From: Ephydatia muelleri | Taxonomy: Eukaryota; Porifera; Demospongiae; Spongillida; Spongillidae | Length of the DNA: 64,000 nt | Assembly (NCBI GenBank): GCA_013339895.1 | Contig: JABACO010000009.1 | Span: 8,481,138-8,545,137, forward strand | Direction of reading: 5' to 3' | Part shown: piece by piece, positions 1 to 11,100 of the stretch | Layout of the letters: each line of letters starts with the position of its first letter | Position numbering within the stretch: the stretch's first letter is position 1 | Program-made: the position numbers and the translations under genes | Notes under the pieces: model-generated | Database searches by the model: none | Seen by the model: the letters and a program-made list of their open reading frames with translations, nothing else | What the model was told of the DNA's origin: nothing

Positions 1-545
1 TTCCCCATGTTACACAACAACTGGTCACCCACTTCAGTTGCTACTTGAAATTCATGGTGACAATTAAGGTAAAATAACAAAAAAGATTTTGGGGTCATAC
101 ACTTCATGCCAGTTGTAACTGATTGGGTGAGGGCAAGGAAGGGTAGATTGAAAGGAGTTAATAGCTGAATTTGAATGATTGAAATTAAGGAGTTGAACCA
201 AATGTCTTTTACTAACTATATGGCAGCATATTATTGTCATGGAGCAAAGCTAAGCATGACGAGAGTGAAGAGTGCGACCCTATGAATAGGTGCCAGGGTG
301 CAGAATGCAAGGAGGGCAGATTGATGAAAGGGGGTCCAACTCTGAAAGGATGACCTGTGACTAGGAGCAGCAGGGTATAAAAGGAGAGCTAGAGAGAGAG
401 GAGGGGTGGCTAGGCAGTATTGGGTTTTGTCTTGCGTAGATCAAATGCAATGTGTGTGCATTGGTCTTAAAGATAAAGAGTGACAGTTAAATTGTCTCGT
501 TGGTGTGCGCGAGCTACGCGGTGGCGAAGCGGGTCCATAACAGTT
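1..545 (+). mobile_element. Probable 5' LTR and leader region of a Ty3/gypsy element
   Basis: No gene is seen here. A TATA box (TATAAAA, near 375) is followed by a purine-rich stretch. The segment appears to end in ...CATAACA at about 541, directly before a primer-binding-site-like sequence. That arrangement is typical of an LTR promoter followed by its 3' boundary. The left end of the LTR cannot be fixed because the 3' LTR is not in the window (it would lie in or beyond the 1000-N gap). The boundary is inferred; the TATA box and the position relative to gag are seen. Confidence 0.5.
374..380 (+). promoter_or_regulatory. TATA box of the retroelement promoter
   Basis: TATAAAA lies within GGGTATAAAAGGAGAG, about 230 bases before the first gag ATG. 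The spacing and the location inside the presumed LTR fit an RNA polymerase II promoter for the element. Confidence 0.55.
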
Positions 546-562
546 TGGTGGCAGCGGTGGGA
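546..562 (+). other. Putative primer-binding site
   Basis: TGGTGGCAGCGGTGGGA follows the presumed LTR end (ACAGTT). This string is a familiar primer-binding-site form in animal Ty3/gypsy and related elements. The tRNA species cannot be named from the sequence alone. Confidence 0.55.
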
Positions 563-606
563 TCTGTTCGTCTGACAGTTGTTGGATCAACTGCGCATAG
601 AGCTGT

Positions 607-2090
607 ATGACCACCAGGTCAGGACGTACATACAAAGCGATGGCGGAGATTAACTGGGAAGCAATGCTACAGGGTTTGGCGGAAGACCGAAGGAAGCGCG
701 ATGAGAGATCGAAAATGAAAGAGCGCGGAGAGAAGCCGAGGTTGTTGACGAGCGGCGGCGGAGAGAAGAGACACGTCGCGAGAGAAGCTGAAATGGCGAG
801 AAGGTTAGAAGAGGAACGTCGAAGTCGCGGAGAGAGAGAGAGGCTATGAGAAACCAAATGGATCAGCTAGCGAAGATGGTGGAGAGGTCTGTCGTCGCGG
901 CAGGAGCAAAGAGTCCTGCGGAGTTGGGAATCAAGTTGGTCGCCCTGAGAGATAGCGACGACATTGAAGCGTACCTAGTTACGTTTGAGCGAATAATGGC
1001 AGCACACAAGATCGAGCGAAGTCGATGGCCGCATTATTTGGCTCCACAGCTGAGCGGAAGGGCGCAGTTAGCGTTTGTGGCACTACCGATTACAGATTCG
1101 GCAAACTACGATGCGATCAAAGCCGCGATCCTGATGCGCTATGATTTAAACGAGGAGGCTTACCGGAATTGTTTTCGGACAGCAGTTCGGAAGGTGGGGG
1201 AGACCCACCGGGAGTTCAGCGTACGGTTGATGGATCTACTGTCGAAGTGGCTGCGTGAGTACAAGACTGTGGACGACATTCAGCAAGAGTTCGGCATGGA
1301 GCAACTTCTGAATTGTCTCACACCAGAGAAGCGGCTGTGGTTGTTGGAACGGAAACCAAAGGGGTGTGTGAAGGCAGGCGAGATGCTGGATACGTACGAA
1401 CAGGCTCGACGCAAGGAAGGCGGACCGGTGAAGCAGAGGCAGGGTGTCAAAGAAAGTGAGACCTTGCAGGAGAGTGAGAAAGTCCCGAGAGATACACCTG
1501 TACTAAGGAGGCCAGAGCAGAGAAGCTCAGGTAGAGGTCCGAGGTGTTTTTCATGCCATCAGTTGGGGCATATCTCGAGTAAGTGTCCCAGTCGAGGGAG
1601 TTACTATGGAGGACGTTTCGGGAATTGTCGGAAGTTCAAAAAGACAGATGGAGATACCTTGGTTCCTGTGAGGAGCGGAAAGGTAGAGGGTACAGATGTC
1701 TCGGATATCGTGTTGGACACAGGAGCGGGGAGAACGCTGGTGCGGTCGTGTCTGGTACCCAGGAAGAGACTGTTGGGAAGGAACGTGATGGTGGAGTGCG
1801 TACACGGGGATAGAGTATCCTATCCGTTAGCCCGAGTCGAGGTCATTGTGGACGAGAAGCACTACTGGTTGGAGGCAGCAGCTGTGAAAAAGCTTCCAAT
1901 GTCAGTGTTGTTGGGAAGAGATGTACCGGAGCTGGTGAAGATCGGTCCGACGGTTGAAGGTCCCAAGAAGAGTTGGGTGATGGCAGCGACTACGCGGGCT
2001 CAGGCAAAGAAGCGGATGGAGGAGGATGCCCATACCGTACAAAAAAGAGAGTGGGGCAAAGGCCACGCCTGTGATGGAACAGGTGGATAG
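607..2090 (+). CDS. Retroelement gag-protease, SCAN-like capsid, zinc knuckle and aspartic protease
   Basis: Two overlapping reading frames. An 80-codon basic, charged segment (607-849) ends in TGA overlapping the ATG of a 414-codon frame (846-2090) in a GA-rich run. That pattern suggests either a one-base slip or a programmed overlap. The long frame has a helical capsid region (about residues 95-185) resembling the SCAN domain, with the pattern RKVGETHREFSVRL followed by WLREYKTVDDI and MEQLLNCL. A CCHC zinc knuckle (CFSCHQLGHISSKC, about 233-246) and a retroviral-type protease active site (LDTGAGRTLV, about 290) follow. These make it gag plus protease of a Ty3/gypsy-class element. The SCAN-like capsid points to the Gmr1-like lineage (family knowledge). 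RT and RNase H are not found between protease and integrase. Confidence 0.85.
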
Positions 2091-2157
2091 CGACGTTGCA
2101 ATGGATAGCTTAAAGAATAGTTTGGACAACGCGGCAGTGCTACACAGAGCAGAAGGC

Positions 2158-2719
2158 GTGAAGGCACCAGAGAAGCCGGAGCAGCTCGATGGAGAGGCGG
2201 AGAAGTTGTTCAATGTGGAAAAGATCCAGAGATTGCAGCGGAAGACCCTACTTTGCAGCCGTTGTGGAAGGCGGCGAAAGGAGAGCGCACGAAGGTGAAC
2301 GTGTGGTTTTATGAAGAGAACGGGATGCTATATCGTCATTGGCAGCCACTTTCGGATGGAGAAGGCCTGGCGATTGAGCAGTTGGTGCTACCGGTTGCAG
2401 TTCGGAGAACGGTTATGACGGTGGCTCATGAAATCCCGTTGGCTGGACATATGGGGAAGAAACGGACGGTGCAGCGAGTGCTACAGCGGTTCTACTGGCC
2501 GTCAGTATACCGTGATGTGGCAGAGTGGTGCAAGTGCTGTGCGATATGCCAGAAGTGTTCGAAGGGCAGGAAGGGATATGCTCCCCTTATGCCCCTACCG
2601 ATCATAGAAGAGCCGTTTGGGAGGATCGCGATGGACATTGTAGGACCTCTTCCGAGGAGCAGGTCAGGAAACAAGTATGTCCTAGTAGTCTGTGACTATG
2701 CGACGAGGTACCCAGAGGC
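2158..2719 (+). pseudogene. Retroelement integrase, N-terminal part, frameshifted and cut by gap
   Basis: Downstream of the protease a linker leads into an integrase zinc-binding region. Histidines of AHEIPLAGHMG (near 2425) and cysteines of CKCCAIC (near 2530) give an HHCC finger. The start of the catalytic core follows, including MDIVGPLPRS (near 2630) with the first catalytic aspartate. The frame changes once near 2240 (a one-base difference), so the copy is not intact as read. The frame is then lost in the gap at 2720. The protease-to-integrase distance is only about 300 bases, too short to hold RT and RNase H. Confidence 0.8.
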
Positions 2720-3719
2720 NNNNNNNNNNNNNNNNNNNNNNNNNNNNNNNNNNNNNNNNNNNNNNNNNNNNNNNNNNNNNNNNNNNNNNNNNNNNNNNNN
2801 NNNNNNNNNNNNNNNNNNNNNNNNNNNNNNNNNNNNNNNNNNNNNNNNNNNNNNNNNNNNNNNNNNNNNNNNNNNNNNNNNNNNNNNNNNNNNNNNNNNN
2901 NNNNNNNNNNNNNNNNNNNNNNNNNNNNNNNNNNNNNNNNNNNNNNNNNNNNNNNNNNNNNNNNNNNNNNNNNNNNNNNNNNNNNNNNNNNNNNNNNNNN
3001 NNNNNNNNNNNNNNNNNNNNNNNNNNNNNNNNNNNNNNNNNNNNNNNNNNNNNNNNNNNNNNNNNNNNNNNNNNNNNNNNNNNNNNNNNNNNNNNNNNNN
3101 NNNNNNNNNNNNNNNNNNNNNNNNNNNNNNNNNNNNNNNNNNNNNNNNNNNNNNNNNNNNNNNNNNNNNNNNNNNNNNNNNNNNNNNNNNNNNNNNNNNN
3201 NNNNNNNNNNNNNNNNNNNNNNNNNNNNNNNNNNNNNNNNNNNNNNNNNNNNNNNNNNNNNNNNNNNNNNNNNNNNNNNNNNNNNNNNNNNNNNNNNNNN
3301 NNNNNNNNNNNNNNNNNNNNNNNNNNNNNNNNNNNNNNNNNNNNNNNNNNNNNNNNNNNNNNNNNNNNNNNNNNNNNNNNNNNNNNNNNNNNNNNNNNNN
3401 NNNNNNNNNNNNNNNNNNNNNNNNNNNNNNNNNNNNNNNNNNNNNNNNNNNNNNNNNNNNNNNNNNNNNNNNNNNNNNNNNNNNNNNNNNNNNNNNNNNN
3501 NNNNNNNNNNNNNNNNNNNNNNNNNNNNNNNNNNNNNNNNNNNNNNNNNNNNNNNNNNNNNNNNNNNNNNNNNNNNNNNNNNNNNNNNNNNNNNNNNNNN
3601 NNNNNNNNNNNNNNNNNNNNNNNNNNNNNNNNNNNNNNNNNNNNNNNNNNNNNNNNNNNNNNNNNNNNNNNNNNNNNNNNNNNNNNNNNNNNNNNNNNNN
3701 NNNNNNNNNNNNNNNNNNN
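2720..3719. other. Assembly gap of exactly 1000 N
   Basis: The run of N is exactly 1000 bases, which usually marks a gap of unknown size. The rest of the retroelement (core of integrase, any RT/RNase H, 3' LTR) and possibly 5' exons of the following receptor gene could lie here. Confidence 0.95.
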
Positions 3720-3960
3720 GAAATTGAGCATTAACATTGTGTTTTTGTGAGGTTTTTCACTTTGTATAGCCCCAGTTTGGAATCAGAATTTCTGCAGCTG
3801 GAATTAAAAATGCAAAAGATTTGACAGAACCAGTAGATACCAGTTTAAGATCTACGTTATATATATGAAATTATACTGTAAAGGAATAATAATCTACAAC
3901 ATATAATGCAAGCTTGATAACATTGAAGCCCCCTAACTTTTATCATGTATACTGATACAG

Positions 3961-4609
3961 AAAGATGCTGACAGAGTTCACTGCAGTGATATTGCTATTG
4001 AGCATACTTCTGGAATAGCAATCCCATTGAGCTCATTCTATTCCTACGGATCTGCTGCTGGTGACACTCTACTACCTCCTAGCGATGATTCAGCATCTTC
4101 TGCTATTGTATTGCCAACTCCATTTCTGTTCTTTGGAGCTAACTATTCTACCGTATTTGTAAGTTTACTTTCCAGTAGTGCATATGGCAATGTACATAAA
4201 AGATGCATTTTCATTTTATTGTGCACATTGAAACCTAATGGTAGGGTTGAGGATGTGAAACCTGGGATATATTTGTACCAATCATAATTAAACAGATCGA
4301 CCAGTGCCCATGTCATCTCCCACTATTTTTTAGGTGAACAACAATGGTGATCTATCGTTTAATGTGTCATGGACTTCGTATGTGCCAACACAGTTTCCTA
4401 TCCCAACCTATCCGGTGGTAGCTATTTATCAGGCCGATGTTGACACCAGAGGTACTGGCAGTGTGTGGTACAGAATTACACAAAATGCTGTACTCCTGGC
4501 AAAGGCAGCAAATGACATTCGTGCTCTGACCGGGACCAGTGTTAGTCTACAGTGGCTGTTCATTGCAACTTGGGATCATGTTGGCTACTGTTGCAGTGGA
4601 ATAGACAAG
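3961..4609 (+). CDS. NIDO domain exons 1 and 2
   Basis: Exon 3961-4158 follows a TGATACAG acceptor and ends before GTAAGT. Exon 4334-4609 follows TTTTTTAG and ends before GTAGTA. Both are phase 0 to 0. The translation has NIDO-domain hallmarks: [17 protein letters not shown], the [20 protein letters not shown] turn, a [20 protein letters not shown] block, and [12 protein letters not shown]. This domain is known from nidogen, tectorin, mucin-4 and SNED-type extracellular proteins. The start of the first exon is set by the acceptor; no start codon is assigned. A (CA)n/(GT)n-(GA)n tract follows in the intron. Confidence 0.85.
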
Positions 4610-5121
4610 GTAGTATTGAACACAATCATGTTTTTCATTAATCTGATGAAAGTTTAACATTATGCTCTTACCGTATGTATGTTTATTGAAATCATGCTAG
4701 ACTGTTCAAAGCAACTATAGTCTCACCTGAAATGATTTATAGCTATGCAATACCACGGTAATGATAATACTCCATTCATGGATCGAGCACTCCATGTATC
4801 TGTGCAATAGACTGACTTGTTCACTACACATCGATTTGTTGAATGCAAGTAAATCCATTCCAAATTATGCAATACAGCAGCCAAGTGTTTCAGTTTCATT
4901 TATTTGCTTCACTCATACATCTTACACACACACACACACACATGCACACACACTCACACATACACACACACCTACACACACATGCACGTAGACACACATA
5001 CACCGGCATGGGAGTGGGGCAAACAATACATAACTAAAACAAGTATTAACAAGTTAGACCACAGTAGGATATGATGGTTGTGGTGGTGTGTGTGTTGTGT
5101 GTGTGTGGGTTGTGTGTGTGT

Positions 5122-5181
<60 letters not shown>

Positions 5182-8100
5182 ATGGTTTGATTGTGCACTG
5201 CCTACGGGCACCCTGGATGGCATCATACTTGCTACACTTGGAGGTGCTGCTCTGACTTACCTGCCTGCATGTATCCTTGATATTGCATTATTCCTGGTGC
5301 TACAAAATTAAGGCTAAGGTTGAAATGAGTATAATTAATAATATCTAATAGGCATATACAATCTGGAAGTTAGGCCAATACGAACTGTGTTATTAAAATG
5401 TAATAAGCATAAAGATAAGATCAAATAAGTTTTAATTAATGTCGTATAATGTCGTATAATAGTATATGACAACAGTTATTAACTGTGTATGATTTATAAA
5501 TAAAAGTTTGATAAACTATTAAATTTGATTTGCAAGTAAATATCACACTTTAAACACTGCAAACCACTGGACTTTTTATTACTTACTATTACATAATTAT
5601 AATACCTAAATCAAATGATGGCTTTACTTCATTTCATAGTGAATTTTATTAAAAATCACAATCATAGTGCCGACGTTACGAGGTCTGATATCATATATGG
5701 TTCAAAATATCTACACCTATAGGTAGAAGCGTTTAAATTGTTTCAAATTGTGTTTGTATGTAGAAGCGTCTATCACTATTGATTTGTTCTCTTCGTTAAT
5801 TGCTTTATCCATTACGGAGATATTGCTGTGTGAAGTTAATGCACATTTTCCCAGTCGTTTCGCGCCAATCATTTTGGCAAACCATGTGCTATTCAATGTA
5901 TGGGGAAATTTTGGGCGGAATCGAGCGGGAAACTGTTGCATAAACTTTACACAACTGCATCTCTGTAACGGGTAGGATACAAATTAACGAACGTATCAAT
6001 AGCGACAGGACCCCTCTACGTATACACCGAAGTTGAAGAGATTTTAACACTCCTACCCTAAAAATGTGGAGGTTTTTAAACCTAATGGGATATCGGACCT
6101 CGTACGTCGGCACTATGATTGTACAAGGCACCATATTCGCATAGTGAATGGTGCAGGACGAGGTTTTGAAAATAAAGAAGTCGTATGTTATAGCAATTTG
6201 GGTTTTATGTTATAAACATAAATCCTCTAGGGTCATTATCTCGTAGAGCGTTTCCCTATTATTAATTAGCTCTCTAACCTTGATCTTGAATAACTTTGAT
6301 AATAGAGGGGTTTTGAATTTGTTTATTTAGAGTGTATGGTATAACTACTTAACAGCTACATGTAACCGTGTTTACCTAGCGACGCAATGCATGTAAAGAA
6401 ATCAAGTGCTATATCAATTTTTCTTTTGAGTCATATTAATTTAACCTGTCTTCATTGTGATGAGCATTATTGTTGCGTATATTGCATGTCATATGTAGTG
6501 GGTCAATCCTTCACATACTGTTATGTTGAATGTCTGAACTAAAACTAATGTATATTACATTTCACAGACCAACACATTTCAAGCTGTCCTTGCAACAGAC
6601 AATGTCAGATCGTATGCAATACTCCAGTATGCAGATGGATTGATACAATGGCCATCATCTGGAGCACAGATTGGGTTCAATGCTGGAAACAATGTGAACT
6701 ATGTGAATATTTCCTGGATCAAGAACACCTTACATCCTCAACATCACTGGCAACAGCAATGTTGGAATCGGTGGGCAATGGATCTTCCTAATAAGTCAAG
6801 GTACATTCATATAGGAAGCTTTACACTACTCTTGTAGAGACAGAGCACTTTTGAAACGAGATATCCATGATCCATGCAACATGTTTAGCATGACTGTATG
6901 TATGCCTCAGAATAACATAAAACTTACGAAGCTGCATGCAAATCCTATAACAAGCTTATAATTGATTTGAAGGTTTTTAAAGCATCTCAATAGTAAAGGG
7001 TATTGATATTCTTATCGTTTTTTGAATGAAGTTAAATTTCTGCATTATTGTGGGAACTGAAGGCATCTGAGATCACTAGATATTATGCACTGTGTGGATT
7101 TTATCACCAATTGGTATATCATTCAAATCTCAAATCTGTGTTCTATCCCATCCTATTAAATACTTATTAAGTACAAATCAGAGTATGATATGCAATCACA
7201 ATATTATTCCTGAATTAGGGTTTGGATCAAACATACATATGACCTAATTGCCATTATTTACTCATCTCTACAAAACGATGCAATAAAAATATTAAAGTTT
7301 AAAAACAACCATCCAGATAAACACTTGATGGTCATTTCCTTGACATGCATGGTGTTCCCATTCACCTTCTGAAGTAATTTGTATCTGTGTAAGAAATTAC
7401 TGTACATGCACCAAATAACTGTTTGTAACACAACGCATACATGCATCACTCCATTTTCAAAATATTCCATTTTTTTTCCTACAAAGCTACATTTCTCGAT
7501 CTGCAAATTCCAGTACAATTGGTGCAGGACAACAAATGTATTTGTGCTTGACAAATCATGGTGCAAATTTATTGAACACACAGTAACCTTCTAGTTTATT
7601 GAGAGGTTACTTAATAACACACTGTATAGAAAATACCATCACTGTGCCAACCAAGAATCGAGACTAGGTTTTGACTAAGAGTTTACAGTACAAAAAATTC
7701 TGGCTGGTATGTAAACAAGCCACAATACTCATTGTCACTCCAAATCATCTGATGTTGCTTGTATGCATACCATCCAGATTTATTTTACTGAAAACTCTTT
7801 GTCAAAACCTAGCCTCGATTCCTGGTAGGCACAAGGTATTTTCTATACAGTTTGTTTCAATTTTTATGCAGTCTCTTAATTAATTCAAAGGTTACTGGGA
7901 TAAATCTACACCATATGCATATTTCAATAAGTAATGAACCCATCATAGTCTAGCTGATCAATTATGTCATCTGAGACTAAAACCTGTTAGACATTACATG
8001 ACAGCGCATAAGTCAGCACAGTGATTTGCTTTGACATTGAAAGGGACAGTTTTAAGTACTCTTAAAATAGTTGGTTACAATATTTGTTTTTGTAATATTT

Positions 8101-11100
8101 GTAAACCTTTGGCTTCTAGTACTCATCACAGTGCCACTGTGGAGTGGTCCCTGCATCCTGGCACATGGGAATTGCCTCCATTGGGGTTGCATTGCGGTTT
8201 ATTATTCGTGCCAGTCATCTGATAAAAGCTAAGACGATTAATCTGATTACATCGTATGTCGCTATTCTACGGAATCTGATGGCTTTCAGCCCATATAAGA
8301 CAGTGCACATATGTACACCTAATACCGTAGGTCCACGACCTACTCGGTAACAATAGCTGTTTTTTCAGTGAACGACGAGTGGAATAGAAGGTTAAGCATG
8401 GGCAAAAGAGAAACGGTGTGGGGAAAGCGCAAATGTGCTTGCATACGTCATAATTACGTTACTCGGTTCGCGGTGAGTATATGTGCGCGAGGTTGCGAGC
8501 CAGTTGCGCGCTAGTCACATGAAGTCCGGCGTAGCCAGACCCTCGCATCCACGCAAGGGTCTAGCTACGCTGGACTAAGTCACATTAGAGTCATTCGTGC
8601 GCATTGCCATGCACTATGCGTCACTCTACGTGTATCAGGTTTGCACAGCCTTCTAGGTGTAGGAAAGGCCAGTGTATTGGGCTAGAATTCAGACTTTTAC
8701 CAAACGAGTTCCAGTGGGGATAAAATTTAGGACCCATATATCCGCAACGGCCTATGGGAACGATCAGCTTTAATCCTTAATGTTTGGACCAAAACGAGGT
8801 CAAAAACTAAACGAAGTTCTTATACTGTAACTATGGTAACAGATGCATTTACTAAGTCAATGTCAACTTTAAAAGTATGCAATGGCATAGGTGTGTATTG
8901 TTGTGTTCATATATTGCTTGTATCAGCAACGATGCTCACAAACCTACCCATTTATATATTATAATATACAGCTGTTTCCGTCTTGTGGAGTCCTGTACAA
9001 CTACAGTGAGGGAGCACTAGCCCTGAGTGGCTATGTGAAATGCTATGACCAACCATACTCTTCCTACACCACTACAAGAGACTTGCAGCCTGCAATGACA
9101 CTCAAACAGTTTTTGTTGGTGCTAAAAGCTCCAATTCATCAACTGTATTTGCAGTTGGAAGCATTTGGTTCACCACAAGTTTTACAGCAACATACTCCAC
9201 AACTACAGCATACTATGATCCTGGAGGTGCCTATTGGTACTGCTATCCATCATACAGTTTTGGCTTTGCCAATTCTTCAAGTGTGAACTTGTATTCCTGT
9301 GACGTTGGTCAGGTGGCAGCAATGACTGTGCCAGTCGTCTCTGCTGGCATCTGGATCAAATGATGGCGGATACAGAGCTGGGTGCACAACAGGATTAAAT
9401 GGTGATACAACATGGAGGAAAGTGATCTACAAGGAACTAATAGCTCAGCAATGTGCAATCCATGGTAAGAACATATGCCTTACATTACTTCTGTACTTTG
9501 AGAATCTTGGATCAAGAAAACTTCTGAATATTGTATGTCCAAAAATATTGTACAACGTAAATAATTGGGCCCTTGGTTGAAATATTTATTCTTGCCAAAT
9601 TGCATTATATTGCATTCAGAGATGTGATCGTTGCCTCGAACAGGTACATTCAGAGATTGTGATCGTTGCCTCGAACAGGTACATTATGAAATTTTCAGTT
9701 CAAGCAATAGAAACGTATGGCTAATTAAAGACACAAAGCCAAAATCTGGCTGATTGCATAGTGATATTCAGCGGACCCTTCGTATGACAACATGAAATTT
9801 CTGTCCCGATTGAATTCCCATTGATACACTACTGCAGACACCTCTTTCTTCCATACAGCGGACGCTTTACATTTTCTCAGTACAATGTAGACACAATGCA
9901 AAGTGTTTCTAACATACTGTATTCGTAGGCTGATACCAATCCAGCAGCAGAAGCGAGCAAAGAAAAACACATTCGGGTTTCCGACACGCCACCTAACTAT
10001 GATCAGTGTCTTGGTTCAGGAGACATGGCCACTCAAAGGTGACCTTTCATATCTGCAGTGATGCTGTAAGATGAACATGTGACTGAGGTTGTGTCAGCCA
10101 CCTTTGAGTGGCCATGTCCCCTGAAACCAGAAGCTGCTTTTCTTAATTTGTTCGCTACTACTGCTGGATTGGTATCACCATGCAGAGATAATATACGGTA
10201 TATTATCTCTGGTACAATTGTGTCCTGAAAGTTTAGTTATAAGATTGCTCTCTAAAGCCGCATACTTACGAACAGCCTGATTCAAAGTATAAGCACACGT
10301 AGCCTTCTGCAAAATCCTTTCGAGTTTCTCCAGCATACTGCATGGTGCAAATATCGGATGTGAGCGTTCCCAGATGCTTTACTTGCCTTCGTTAAAAGGA
10401 AAAGGGCTTGCACAAACCTTGCAGTGATCCATTACATCATGCCTACAGATGTTAGACAAGTTACGCTCGGGACCCGAGCAACCAGCGATTAGTAGAAATA
10501 ATGTGAAGCGGACATTACATATGGCTATTTTTAGATGCAAACAGCGTCCTCAAATATCAGGGCATACAAAAATATTTGATGTTCCCAGACCCACCATACG
10601 TAGCGATAATACCGTTTACATCGATAACAGCTTACATCACGTTGGTCTGGGTACAAGAGTAGAAGTGTTGATCAGTACTAGTATTGTGTCAGTACAACAT
10701 CAAATTGTACTAAATATAGTTTCAACCTTACAGCTACACGCACAAATACTTTTTAAAATATCGCACCCAAATAAGACGTGCTGGCATACATACACATGTG
10801 TATTGCAGCCATGTAAGCCATTACTGAGCTGTAACATAACGATATGATTTTTCAACATGTAAACAAGCAGATGTAGATAAATGTGCTCTGGGTATTCATG
10901 GATGCAATTGGATATGCAACAATATCATTGGATGCTATGTGTGCAGTTGTTACCTTGGATACCAAATCTGTAGATAATGTGTGGGAAAGACAAAATGCAA
11001 GCTGTGCTTGAAACTATTAATGTAATATTCACAACTTCCCACCACACAGACATAGATGAATGTGCTCTGGGTATAAGTGGATGCAATCAATATTGTACCA

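Larger units (their letters stand above)
6801..8971 (+). other. Long intron with small repeats
   Basis: I see no exon here. It contains a MITE-like element (7621-7851), a 54-bp foldback (8523-8576), and the left part of the segment that is duplicated near 14885. Confidence 0.5.

Noticed and set aside
9725-9970. - strand frame resembling a second one at 15785-16068
   Set aside because: Similarity is due to the segmental duplication; the two do not stay in one frame together and show no domain.
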